DNA of 64,000 nucleotides from Anthoceros angustus (Eukaryota > Streptophyta > Anthocerotopsida > Anthocerotales > Anthocerotaceae), in NCBI GenBank assembly GCA_010909165.1, contig MU008160.1, positions 186,001 to 250,000 on the forward strand. Reading direction: 5' to 3'. This document shows, one piece after another, positions 11,300 to 22,211 of the stretch (positions are counted from its first letter, which is position 1; each line of letters opens with the position of its first letter). The notes beneath the pieces were generated by a model, which did no database searches, was not told the DNA's origin, and saw nothing but the letters and a program-made list of their open reading frames with translations. Made by a program: the position numbers and the translations under genes.

Positions 11300-13119
11300 T
11301 CAACTTCCAGCATACAATCTTCTAGTGCACAAGTGTTTGTCCCTTGCAGATGCTGACCTCAAGCATGGCTCGTGGTACATGTGCCCACAAGACAACATGA
11401 TCCGCTCACAAACCCAAACCACTGCAGTAATGAAACATCGAGATAGGAAAAGACTCGTGAGGCAAAGATGAAAACCAAGTTCACAATCGTGATGCAGCAA
11501 CCACAAACACTTATGGCTCGGCATCCTGGTATTACTGAACAAATAGGCGGCAACAGATGGTGGTGCACTCTTCCTTTCCAACGCGAAGAACCCCGGTGCC
11601 CTTACCTTGGGACTCGTCATCAACCACTTCTTCGACACGTAATGCACTCCAACTCGCAATCGGTCCACGACAAGAGCGCTTTCATGCTCATACCTTTTGA
11701 TGTCCGAGTCTAGCTCCTCCACCTTTTGACAATGGACCTTTTCAAGACCATACAACCCTTGCAGCTTGGGTCCCTAAGTGATTCACCAATGCACGCTGTT
11801 CGAAGATCGTGTGTATCCTCCACCGCAGCTTGGATCACCCGATCCAAATCTTCCATCTCTTGTAGGCTTTACGAATGTCAAATGCAACCTCCCTAATCGC
11901 TGCTTCTCCTCCCTTAGGAGGCCTCGGGCTGTGGCCGCCCAAATACCGACCCCAACGCTGATTGCAATTATCACCTCCTCCACGAGCCAGGCGCTCAAGA
12001 AGAAGCTCTGCGCTGGTCTTTGAGCCGAGATTCCTTCACCGCATAGACACAACTTTGGGTTACATGGGGTGACATAGTGCTCACTATACCCACAAACCAC
12101 ATGACAATTGTAACACATGAGCACGACAAGTGTGCCATGTGCCACGATGGCTTGCCATGTGCCCTCGCTTGTCACACTCGCAGGAACAATAGATCACCGT
12201 CGGTCAAGTTGCAAATCGAGTGACACCGAGGCAGCCTAGTGACACAGAGTCACTGCTCTCACCAAACCGAGACAGACGCAAATGCTCACTGTGGGCATGC
12301 CGAGTGAGGTGTGCACCAAAATTGAGCAAGCAATGATCATTGACCATGAATTCTATGCATCATTCAAGCATACATGACAACTAAACCACTTCCAAATGGA
12401 ACAAAAGTCGAATGTGGACTTACCACCGGTTTGATCGTGGGTCACCACCACCTCAAGGTCCGCTTGTGGACCTCCTTCGCCAAGCAATCCAAAGATCCTT
12501 TGCCTTCTCGAAACGCTTTTTCTTCCGCTTTTGGCAAGCCTCGATGCCCCTCAATCGTTATTTTGTATCGGCTCCAATTCACCGAACACCCTCCACCTTC
12601 TCCATTAAGATCCCAAGGCACATCACCGGGAACCTTCTTCTCACCCAAGGAGGGCCTCATGTCAGATATTGTGGACAAGGTCGCCCACCCTTCTCCATTC
12701 CTCATCGCCGCTTTATCTCGCTTGCTTCCAAATGTATCCATCGTTGGGAGATGGGGTTCCAAACCAAGATTCGATCACCCCTTTTCCTCCAATCTTGTCT
12801 CGCAAAGCTCCCGTAATGCCTTGTCCCCGACATTGCATCCATCATGCCGTATGTTCCCTCGTCATCCTTCCATGTCCAAGTGTGAGAGGTCGCTTTGGGT
12901 GATCCCCAAATGGCATCAATCTTGCTCCCCGCCTAGCGCTGCTCCATCCCCGCTTGCTCCTTCGCCACCTCCAAGTGGTTGATCTGAGTGTGCCGTGATG
13001 ACCATGGTCGAGGTGTTCCTCTTGTACATCTCCACTACCAAGATTTCCCCTGCACTCCTCATCCTCGGATTCATGGATGGAGGAGTCATCCGCCTCCCGC
13101 AAAACCCCGAGATCACCAT
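11300..13119 (-). pseudogene. Decayed gag-like transposon ORF, copy 1 (zinc-knuckle-like)
   Basis: Minus-strand fragments in several frames can be ordered as follows: an N-terminal stretch with SIHESEDEE (13.1 kb), a segment with EEKAFREGKGSLDCLAKEV (12.5 kb), a Cys-rich stretch MCYNCHVVCGYSEHYVTPC (12.1 kb), then a helical charged region ending GLEKVHCQKVEELDSDIKR (11.7 kb). The Cys-rich part resembles a retroviral-type zinc knuckle but with the wrong spacing (C-X2-C-X9-H-X4-C). Frames are interrupted by small indels that differ from those in the second copy. No protease, RT or integrase was seen. The assignment to a retroelement is inference. Confidence 0.4.
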
Positions 13120-13249
13120 TTAGTTAGAAGCTCCTTAGCTAGACAGAATCCAAGGAAGTTGCTCATGAGCCCTTTAACTTGATCCTTGTCCCTGAATGAG
13201 CCTTCTCACAGCCGTCACCCTTCATTGTGGATGTGCTCGCACTTGTATG

Positions 13250-13690
13250 CAAATCATGAACAAGAAACCACACACAACACAAAACGACCGTACATGGGCA
13301 ATGGCACAACACACCACATGCATAACAAAGCCACACACTACGAGACAAAGACACACACAACCCGCATGCAACAGACATACGGAGTCTCCACTGAGAACCC
13401 GCTACCACGTATAAAGACACACACCATGTAGACAAAGACACACCACAAGACACCACATGATAAGACACACCACACCACACATAACCCGCATGCAACCTGC
13501 ACATACTGAGTCCGCGACATGGAACCCACCACACCACAAACACCTTCAAAGATGCTCCAAATTTCGCCATAGTGAAGGTGCTAACAGACAACACACTCAA
13601 GACGCTGTCACACCACACCGTAGCCACAACCCTTATGCCACACCACGTTTCGTGCCACACCACACATACTCAGAGCCACAACCCTCATGC
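13250..13690. repeat. CA-rich low-complexity tract
   Basis: This is dominated by ACACACCACA, CCACACATAACCCGCATGCA and related strings. A matching tract lies at about 16310-16745 in the other 3-kb unit. Valine/cysteine-rich antisense ORFs across it are composition artefacts. Confidence 0.7.
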
Positions 13691-14608
13691 CACAACAACT
13701 TCCTCGCTCACCCTAGACACTCAAGAAATCGGCGTTCAAGCCGGAAATTTGAACTCGACACCACCTGATGCCCTCTCCATCGCCCCTTGCAATGAAAGCA
13801 GAGCCCAGTAGGGAGATGTTCCTCCTTCTACATCCTCGGGAGCCGCTTCCTACACACAAAATCGGCCTTGCCCCGAGCATCGATTGCGGACGGCCAAAAA
13901 GAACCCACCTTGTCTTGCTTCCAGCTTGGCATCCCTCCTTCGCTGCCTGCTCAGGGCGACGCATTGTGTGGACGGGTTGTGACGCCAAAACTTGCGTCCA
14001 AACTTGCTTGAGCACTTTCACAGAATCGAAGCTCCCGTGACTTGACCGCTTCACTCCCCTTAGTGATGATGGGCATCAGTGTCATCATTCCCATGGCCAT
14101 AGTCACGGAGTACAAATGCTGCTTGAATATAATGTCGCATAAATCGCATATATAGTGAATATATTGTCTCGCACATAAATCGCATATATAGACGAAAATG
14201 TTACTTGGGAATATATGAGATTCTGTGTCGTTTGGGTCACTTACGCTTTCAACACTTAAGATGGTACACCAAAGTATACATTGACCCTTGCTAGAGAAGA
14301 TGGTGCATCTTGGAGAGCAAGATGGTGTCGTCGGTTCAAGGACCATATGATGCACCCTAGTTGACATTGTTGAGGATGGGGAGCTTGAGCTTGTTGGCCA
14401 ACGCTGAACATTGTAAAGCCTAGCATTTAGAACTGAGACATCAGCTGATTAGCCTTCCCGAACCGTTGGTGATATGGTCACGCAAGTCGGTCTGGCTAGC
14501 CCGATGCTCATTACCTGCAAGCCGCGATTCTAACATCACGTCAGCCTTGGATGCCCACGCAGCTGTTGAGGAGGTCTTCCACCGCCTCATCCACGTCCAA
14601 GGCATCCA

Positions 14609-16189
14609 CTATGGCCAAAAACTCCTTTCCAACGGCGCACCGGTGCCCTTACCTTGGGACTCGTCATCAACCACTTCTTCGAAGACGGCGCAATGCACTC
14701 CAACTCCTGCAATCGGTCCACGACGGTAACACTTTTCCTCCTCATACCCTTTGATGTCGACTCCAGCTAGCTCCTCCACCTTGACAATGGACCTTTTCAA
14801 GACCATACAACCCTTGCAGTTGGGTCCCTAAGTGATTCACCAATGCACGTTGCTCGAAGATCAGTGTATCCTCCACCGCAATTGGATCACCCGATCCAAT
14901 CTTCCATCTCTTGTAGGCTTTACGAATGTCAAATGCAACCTCCCTAATCTGCTTCTCCTCCCTTAGGAGGCCTCTCAGGTGTTGGCGTCGCTTCCGTGGC
15001 CCCGACCCCAACGCGATTGCAATTATCACCTCCTCTGCCCACGAGCTAGGCGTTGATGAAGCTCTTGCGATTCGGTCTTTGAGCCGAGATTCCTTCACCG
15101 TTACGACACAACTTTGGGTTGTGACATAGTGCTCACTATACCCACAAACCACATGACAATTGTAACACATGAGCACGACAAGTGTGCCATGTGCCGATGG
15201 GCTTGCCATGTGCTCACTTGTTGGTGAACAATAGATCACCAAGCTGGTCAAGTTGCCGTCGAGTGACACCGAGGCAGCCTAGTGACACAGTGTCGCCAGC
15301 TCGTGTCACCAAAACAGAGCGCCGCCGCTCACGGGGCATGCCGGGACAAGGTGTGCACCAAAATTGAGCAAGCAATGATCATTGACCATGAATTCTATGC
15401 ATCATTCAAGCATACATGACAACTAAACCACTTCCAACAATGGAACAAAAGTCGAATGTGGACTTACCAGTTGCCGAGGGTCACACCTCACCACCTCAAG
15501 GTCTTGTGTGGACCCTCCTTCGCCAAGCAATCCAAAGATCCTTTGCCTTCCGGAAACGTTTTCTTCCCGTTTTGGCAAGCCTCTCGATGCCCTCAAGCTA
15601 CGTTATTTTTGTCGCTCCAATTCTCGAACACCCTCCGACTTCTCCATTAAGATCCCAAGGCACATCGGGGGAACCTTCTTCTCACCAAGGAGGGCCTCAT
15701 CTGTAGATATTGTGGACAAGGTCGTCACCCTTCTCCATTCCTCATCGCCGCTCTTTATCTGCTTGCTTCCAAATGTATCCATCGTTGGGAGATGGGGTTC
15801 CAAACCAAGATTCGATCACCCCTTTTCCTCCAATCTTGTCTCGCAAAGCTCCCTGTGAGCCTTGTCCCCGACATTGCATCCATCATGCCGTATGTTCCCC
15901 TCGTCATCCTTCCATGTCCAAGCTGTGAGAGGTCGTTTGGGTGATCCCCAAATGGCATCAATCTTGCTCCCCGCCTAGCACTCGTTCCATCCCCGCTTGC
16001 TCCTTCGGGCCACCTCCAGTGGTTGATCTCCGTGAGTGTGCTGCGGATGACCATGGTCGAGGTGTTCCTCTTGTACATCTCCACTACCGGCCTCTCCTCC
16101 TCATCCTCGGATTCATGGATGGAGGAGTCATCCGCCGCCACCGCAAAACCCCAGATCGCCCAAATTTAGTTAGAAGCTCCCTTAGCTAG
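14609..16189 (-). pseudogene. Decayed gag-like transposon ORF, copy 2
   Basis: This is the duplicate of the fragments at 11.3-13.1 kb. It contains ADDSSIHESEDEEERPVVEM (16.1 kb), PTMDTFGSK (15.8 kb), MCYNCHVVCGYSEHYVTTQ (15.2 kb) and a longer intact helical stretch through REEKQIREVAFDIRKAYKRW, ALVNHLGTQLQGLYGLEKVH and VEELAGVDIKGYEEEK (14.7-14.9 kb). Comparing the two copies shows which frame breaks are private to each, and most lie at CHG-type trinucleotides. Function is unknown. Confidence 0.4.
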
Positions 16190-17419
16190 ACAAAGAATCC
16201 AAGGAAGTTGCTGCAGCCTTTAACTTGATCCTTGTCCCCTCAGTCTTCTCACAGAGCCGTCACCCTTCATTGTGGATGTGCTCGCACTTGTATGCAAATC
16301 ATGAACAAGAAACCACACACAACACAAAACGACTGTACATGGGCAATGGCACAACACACCACATGCATAAAGCCACACACTACGAGACAAAGACACACCA
16401 CACATAACCCGCATGCAACTGACATACGGAGTCTCACTGGAGAACCCGTCACCATACGTATAAAGACACACACCATGTAGACAAAGACACACAACACACC
16501 ACATGATAAGACACACCACACCACACATAACCCGCATGCAACCTGCACATACCGGGAGTCTGGCAGACATGGAACCCGTCACCACACCACAAACACCCTT
16601 CAGCATGCTCCAAATTTCGCCATAGTGAAGGTGCTAACCGCACAACACACTGCGCGTTTTCGTGGCACACCACACCGTAGCCACAACCCTTATGCCACAC
16701 CACGGGTTTCGTGTGCCACACCACACATACTCAGAGCCACAACCCTCATGCCACAACAACTTCCTCGTTCACCCTAGACACTCAAGAAATCGGCGTTCAA
16801 GCTGGAAATTTGAACACGGACACCAGCTGGATGCCCCTCACTCCCCTGCAATGAAAGCAGAGCCCAGTATGGGAGATGTTCCCTCCTTCTACATCCTCGG
16901 GGAGCTGCTTCCTACACACAAAATCGGATTACGCCTTGCCCCGGAGCATCGATTGCGAGCGGACGGCCAAAAAAGAACCCACCTTGCTGTCTTGCTTCCA
17001 GCTTGGGCATCCCTCCCCTTCGCACGCTCCAGACGAGGCGACGCATTGTGTGGGATTTGCCAGCGACGCCAACTTGCGTCCAAACTTGCTTGAGCACTTT
17101 CACAGAATCGAAGCTCCCGTGACTTGCAGTGCTTCACTCCCCTTAGGCGTGATGACGCAGCGCTGTCATTCCCATGGCCATAGTCACGGAGTACAAGCTG
17201 CGTTTGAATATAATGTCGCATAAATCGCATATATAGTGAATATATTGTCTCGCACATAAATCGCATATATAGACGAAAATGTTACTTGGGAATATATGAG
17301 ATTCGGGTGTCGTTTGGGTCACTTACGTTTTCAACACTTAAGATGGTACACCAAAGCGTACATTGACCCCTTGCTAGAGAGAAAGATGGTGCATACTGGA
17401 GAGCAAGATGGTACGTACT

Positions 17420-17880
17420 GGTTCAAGACGGCCATATGATGCACCCTAGTTGACATTGTTGAGGATGGGGAGCTTGAGCTTGTTGGCCAACGCTGAACAT
17501 TGTAAAGCCTAGCATTTAGAACTGAGACATCAGCTGATTAGCCTTCCCGAACCGTTGGTGATATGGTCACGCAAGTCACCGCTAGCCCGGCCGCATCGGC
17601 GCTCGCGATTCTAACATCACGTTCAGCTTGGACGATGCCCACGCCCCGCAGGCTGTTGAGGAGGTCTTCCACCTGCCTCTCATCCACGTCCAAGGCATCC
17701 ACTATGGCCAAAAACTCCCTTTCCAATCCATGCAGAATTCCGCGGAACTCCTGCTATCCTGTCGTGCCCGGCGCCGCTCCTGCTCTTGGTCTCCACTGAT
17801 CAAGAAAAGGCTCTGCATTGGACAATGCAGAGTACTTGTAAGCTAGATGGCCACGCCGAATTGCGTATGAACTAGAACAA
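17420..17880. repeat. Dispersed repeat P, copy 3
   Basis: This matches 1330-1800 almost base for base and, as there, runs into the AT-rich 5' flank of an EG45-like copy. It is followed at 17886-18100 by a direct duplication of about 110 bp: the CATACCCTGGAGTCTTTGTG segment occurs at about 17897 and 17995. Confidence 0.7.
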
Positions 17881-18417
17881 TAGCTCAAGCTCAATACATA
17901 CCCTGGAGTCTTTGTGGTATATATCATAATGCCCAAATATCTGTAAGTGTCAATTGCCTGAAATGGCAATCCTTAGAAACAAGAAGGGTCTCGACATACC
18001 CTGGAGTCTTTGTGGTATATATCATAATGCCCAAATATCTGTAAGTGTCAATTGCCTGAAATGGCAATCCTTAGAAACAAGAAGGGTCTCGAATTCTAGT
18101 TAGCAGTGTTAATCCTTATTGAGAAGGCTTGTATCTAGGGTCACATGAAAGTAACATTAGAGTAAACACTGCTCTAATAATACCAATAAAATTTAAAAAT
18201 AACCTGTTTATGTTTTTCATTGTAAAGAAAACATGACATCGAAAATAGTTTAATATTTGTAACCACCATCGAGGCTGCATCACATTTCAATAGTATATAT
18301 GTGTGGAGCACTTCACTTTATTCACTTGTAACTTGTATGTTTCATTCTTTTGCACATCAGAGTTTTTTGGAATACTTTTCTAGTGTAAAAGATATGCACA
18401 TGTTCGATGGTAATGCC

Positions 18418-18986
18418 ATGACCGTTATGGCCATCATAAAGGTCATTCATTTGAGATACTTTCATTAGATGTCACCTTGGAAAAGCTAGTGAAAGTCATG
18501 GTGATGATTTCAAGTTTTTCCTTGTTCAAGAATCGCAACTAATCTTGCAATATTTTGTTGATCGTAAGTTTTGATTCGACATCTGCTTTATCATTTCATC
18601 TAGTTTCAAGTACTTGTGTACATACTCACACCTCTGTTTATTTTCTTTCTTTTCTCAAAAATAGCACAAAGTCGGTACAACAACACAAATGACGGAGAAG
18701 TTTCGGCATTTGGGCGAGGAGATGAGACTATCCGAAGGATGGATTGAATTGTGGGAAGACCGTCAATATGTGCCGGATCCAACATGACGGATCGGGGCCC
18801 GTCGATGGAAAAATTTGCATCGACACAACAATCGAAGTCCCAATCATCGATCAAATGCCAGCCGACGGTGACTATCATAGTGCCAACTTGATTCTCTCTT
18901 TGGACGTATGGACCTTCATCTACGGAGATGACAAGTACTGGGAGGTTCCTAAAACGATGTACATTTACGAGGTACCAAAAGCTTAG
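18418..18986 (+). pseudogene. EG45-like gene, copy C (frame-disrupted)
   Basis: This is collinear with the intact gene at 2258-2855, including the signal-peptide exon, the GTAAGT donor near 18564 and the exon-2 acceptor near 18663. Short losses break both exons: the signal-peptide core near 18446, the first-cysteine region near 18670 and the FWAVGDETIWK stretch near 18710. The 3' half (GKICIDTTIEVPI onward to the stop at 18986) stays open. Almost every loss falls on a CTG, CGG or CAG site, so some of the breaks may be sequencing errors rather than mutations. Because the flanks are duplicated too, this is a segmental copy, not a retrocopy. Confidence 0.75.
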
Positions 18987-19099
18987 ACAGCTGATGGAAG
19001 ACAAAATGGATTCTCATAGATGAAATATATATTGATGTCTCCTAAATAAATATAAATATATTTTGAACCTTTCTTCTAAAATGTTGTACTACTTCTCGG

Positions 19100-20049
19100 T
19101 AGCTTAGGAAATTGGCACTTCCTCCCCAAGCAGGGAAGAGTCGAGTCTTGCCATCCTTCCGAGAAAAGGCGACACCCGGACAGCACACACTTATGCTACA
19201 ACACACGTAGTACAGGGCGCCCAAGTTCGACGTGCTGACGCGCCACAGATCATCCCATCCACACGCCTCGGCATCAAGTGCTGACGTGGGGTAGCCGCCA
19301 CCACCTTGGCGCCTTGTCAGCCAAAAACGATGACGTAAGCAGCCTTGGCGCGAAGAAAGAAAGGGAACGCGTGCGTGTTGACTGACCCTCCCGATACGCG
19401 CGGATTGCGTGGCAGACCCGAGCCCACGTCACGCTGCCAGCGTATCACCCACCCGATTGGCCCATTGCTGGGCGGGTCGCAGCCGCTAGAAAACCGCAGC
19501 CGGGAGCGCCGGTTGCGGGCCGTACCGGATACATACCCGCCTACCAGGGAAGCCTCGACCTGATTGCATCGAGGAGCCGTTATCGACTTGCCTTATATGT
19601 ATAGTGCGCGGTCCACCCACTGTGCGCTGCGTATCCGCAAACCGCACGTCACCCGGGTTGCATTTAACTTCACTTCAACTCCACCCATTTCGCTGCCGCG
19701 GCTGCGGCTGCCCGTGAGTGGCGTCAGCATACGCTTCTCAGATAGGATATACGGTCCGAGACGCATGAGAGCACGAATATACCTGGTCGCTGCGCCCTGG
19801 CTGCTGCAGACATTGCATGCCTGTTCCCTCCACACACACAGCATATGCCTCAAAGGCCCGGCCGCCCTCGCCTTCTTCTACCTTCCCTTCCCCTCGTGCT
19901 GGGCTGCGGGAGCTGCAATGAAGCTTGCTCGGGTTGTGTGGAAGGAACTGGAAGCGGATGGCAAGCAGTTTGTGCAACCGTCGTGAAGTCTTGTGCTTGT
20001 GGAATTGGCGTGTTGTAGTTTGATTGTTTTAGTGTTGTGTTGTTGATCG
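19100..20049 (+). promoter_or_regulatory. Duplicated 5' flank of the WD40-like gene (unit 1)
   Basis: GC-rich sequence, matched at about 21115-22052, sits between the EG45-like copy and the Gly-codon tract. It has a TATA-like CTTATATGTATAGTG near 19592 and ACGT-core sites (GACGTGGGG near 19283, GATGACGTAAGC near 19329). Short ORFs in it are duplicated and unsupported. It probably contains the promoter and 5' leader of the WD40-like gene. Confidence 0.4.
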
Positions 20050-20133
20050 GAGGAGGAGGAGGAGGAGGAAGAGGAGGCGGAGGAGGAGGAGGAAGAGGAG
20101 GAGGAGGAGGAGGAGGAGGAGGAGGAGGAGGAA
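20050..20133. repeat. (GGA)n microsatellite, unit 1
   Basis: About 28 GGA/GAA triplets. The same tract recurs at 22053-22137 in the second unit of the 2-kb duplication. It would encode poly-Gly with Arg on the plus strand, but it more likely lies in the 5' leader. Confidence 0.9.
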
Positions 20134-20211
20134 GAAATGTATCCTCTCCAGGGGCTGGAGGGGCCTGGGGTGATGATGGGCGGGGGTGCCTGGGGAGCCG
20201 GTCGTGGATGG

Positions 20212-20516
20212 TGGCGGCCTCGGTTGCGCTGGTGATGGCGCTGGTGAGCGTGGTGCGGTGCGGGGGTGAAGAACTTCAGCCTGGGCTCACGTGGTGGGGA
20301 GGCACGGGCAGCTGCAGCTCCGGGGTGCAGAGCTTCACGACGCTCTCGGCGGAGGATTCTTCCGGGGTGGGGATCAGCGGCATTTTCTGCGCGGAGCTGG
20401 TGGAACGGGAGGGTGGCGGGGACGGGAGGCCGGCCCTCTGCCCGGGAAGGAGCAGATGGGGTGGAGGATGCCGGGGCGGGGCTCTGCAGCTCGCCATTGT
20501 GAAGAAGTCATGGTGA
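20212..20516 (+). pseudogene. Truncated 5' end of the WD40-like gene (duplicate)
   Basis: This matches 22212-22507. It carries one extra G near 20262 (GCGGGGGTGAAG versus GCGGGGTGAAG), then is cut at the duplication breakpoint and runs into EG45-like sequence with a stop at 20514-20516. Confidence 0.65.
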
Positions 20517-21006
20517 TGATTTCAAGTTTTTCCTTGTTCAAGAATCGGCAACTAATCTTGCAATATTTTCGGTTGATCGTAAGTTTTGATCTTGCCGACA
20601 TCCGCTGTTTATCATTTCATCTAGTTTCAAGTAACTTGTACATACTCACACCTCCTTATTTTCTTTCTTTTCTCAAAAATAGCACAAAATTGCTGGTACA
20701 ACAACACAAATGACGGAGAAGTTTCGTGGCATTTGGGCGATGGGAGATGAGACTATCCTGGAAGGATGGATTGAATTGTGGAAGGCCAATATATTAATAA
20801 TCCAACAATCATGACGGATCGGGGCCGTCGATGGAAAAATTTGCATCGACACAACAATCAAGTCCCAATCATCGATCAAATGCCACCGACGGTGACTATC
20901 ATAGTGCCAACTTGATTCTCTCTTTGGACGTATGGACCTTCATCTACGGAGATGACAATCTGGGAGGTTCCTAAAACGATGTACATTTAGGTACCAAAAG
21001 CTTAGA
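20509..21006 (+). pseudogene. EG45-like gene, copy D (5'-truncated)
   Basis: This starts inside exon 1 at the duplication junction and lacks the start codon and most of the signal peptide. The GTAAGT donor (20579) and AATAG acceptor (about 20680) survive. The body has many short indels, including loss of the second and third cysteine region and a break in CATTTAGGTACC near the end. It has several differences from copy C, so each copy has accumulated its own changes. Confidence 0.75.
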
Positions 21007-22052
21007 CAGCTGATGGAAGACAAAATGGATTCTCATAGATGAAATATATATTGATGTCTCCTAAATAAATATAAATATATTTTGAACCTTTCTTCTAAAA
21101 TGTTGTACTACTTCTCGGTAGCTTAGGAAATTGGCACTTCCTCCCCAAGCAGGAAGAGTCGAGTCTTGCCATCCTTCCGAGAAAAGGCGACACCCGGACA
21201 GCACACACTTACAACACACGTAGTACAGGGCGCCCAAGTTCGACGTGCTGACGCGCCACAGATCATCCCATCCACACGCCTCGGCATCAAGTGCTGACGT
21301 GGGGTAGCCGCCACCACCTTGGCGCCTTGTCAGCCAAAAACGATGACGTAAGCAGCCTTGGCGCGAAGAAAGAAAGGGAACGCGTGCGTGTTGACTGACC
21401 CCTCCCCGATACGCGCGGATTGCGTGGCAGACCCGAGCCCACGTCACGCTGCCAGCGTATCACCCACCCGATTGGCCCATTGCTGGGCGGGTCGCAGCCG
21501 CTGAAAACCGCAGCCGGGAGCGCTGGTTGCGGGCCGTACCGGATACATACCCGCCTACCAGGGAAGCCTCGACCTGATTGCATCGAGGAGCCGTTATCGA
21601 CTTGCCTTATATATGTATAGTGCGCGGTCCACCCACTGTGCGCTGCGTATCCGCAAACCGCACGTCACCCGGGTTGCATTTAACTTCACTCCACCCATTT
21701 CGCTGCCGCGGCTGCCCGTGAGTGGCGTCAGCATACGCTTCTCAGATAGGATATACGGTCCGAGACGCATGAGAGCACGAATATACCTGGTCGCTGCGCC
21801 CTGGCTGCTGCAGACATTGCATGCCTGTTCCCTCCACACACACAGCATATGCCTCAAAGGCCCGGCCGCCCTCGCCTTCTTCTACCTTCCCTTCCCCTCG
21901 TGCTGGGCTGCGGGAGCTGCAATGAAGCTTGCTCGGGTTGTGTGGAAGGAACTGGAAGCGGATGGCAAGCAGTTTGTGCAACCGTCGTGAAGTCTTGTGC
22001 TTGTGGAATTGGCGTGTTGTAGTTTGATTGTTTTAGTGTTGTGTTGTTGATC

Positions 22053-22137
22053 GGAGGAGGAGGAGGAGGAGGAAGAGGAGGCGGAGGAGGAGGAGGAAGA
22101 GGAGGAGGAGGAGGAGGAGGAGGAGGAGGAGGAGGAA
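22053..22137. repeat. (GGA)n microsatellite, unit 2
   Basis: Duplicate of 20050-20133. A third, shorter GAG/GGA run lies at 22661-22746 inside the WD40-like ORF, where it encodes an acidic Glu-rich segment. Confidence 0.9.
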
Positions 22138-22211
22138 GAAATGTATCCTCTCCAGGGGCTGGAGGGGCCTGGGGTGATGATGGGCGGGGGTGCCTGGGGA
22201 GCCGGTCGTGG

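Larger units (their letters stand above)
11592..17720. repeat. Tandem duplication, two units of about 3.05-3.1 kb (repeat Q)
   Basis: Unit 1 runs from about 11592 to 14635 and unit 2 from 14636 to 17720. GGTGCCCTTACCTTGGGACT occurs at about 11596 and 14641, and the CATCCACTATGGCCAAAAAC stretch at about 14602 and 17697. Repeat P forms the right end of each unit. Both units carry the same decayed minus-strand ORFs and the same CA-rich low-complexity tract. The copies are collinear over the whole length and differ mainly by very short indels. Confidence 0.85.
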
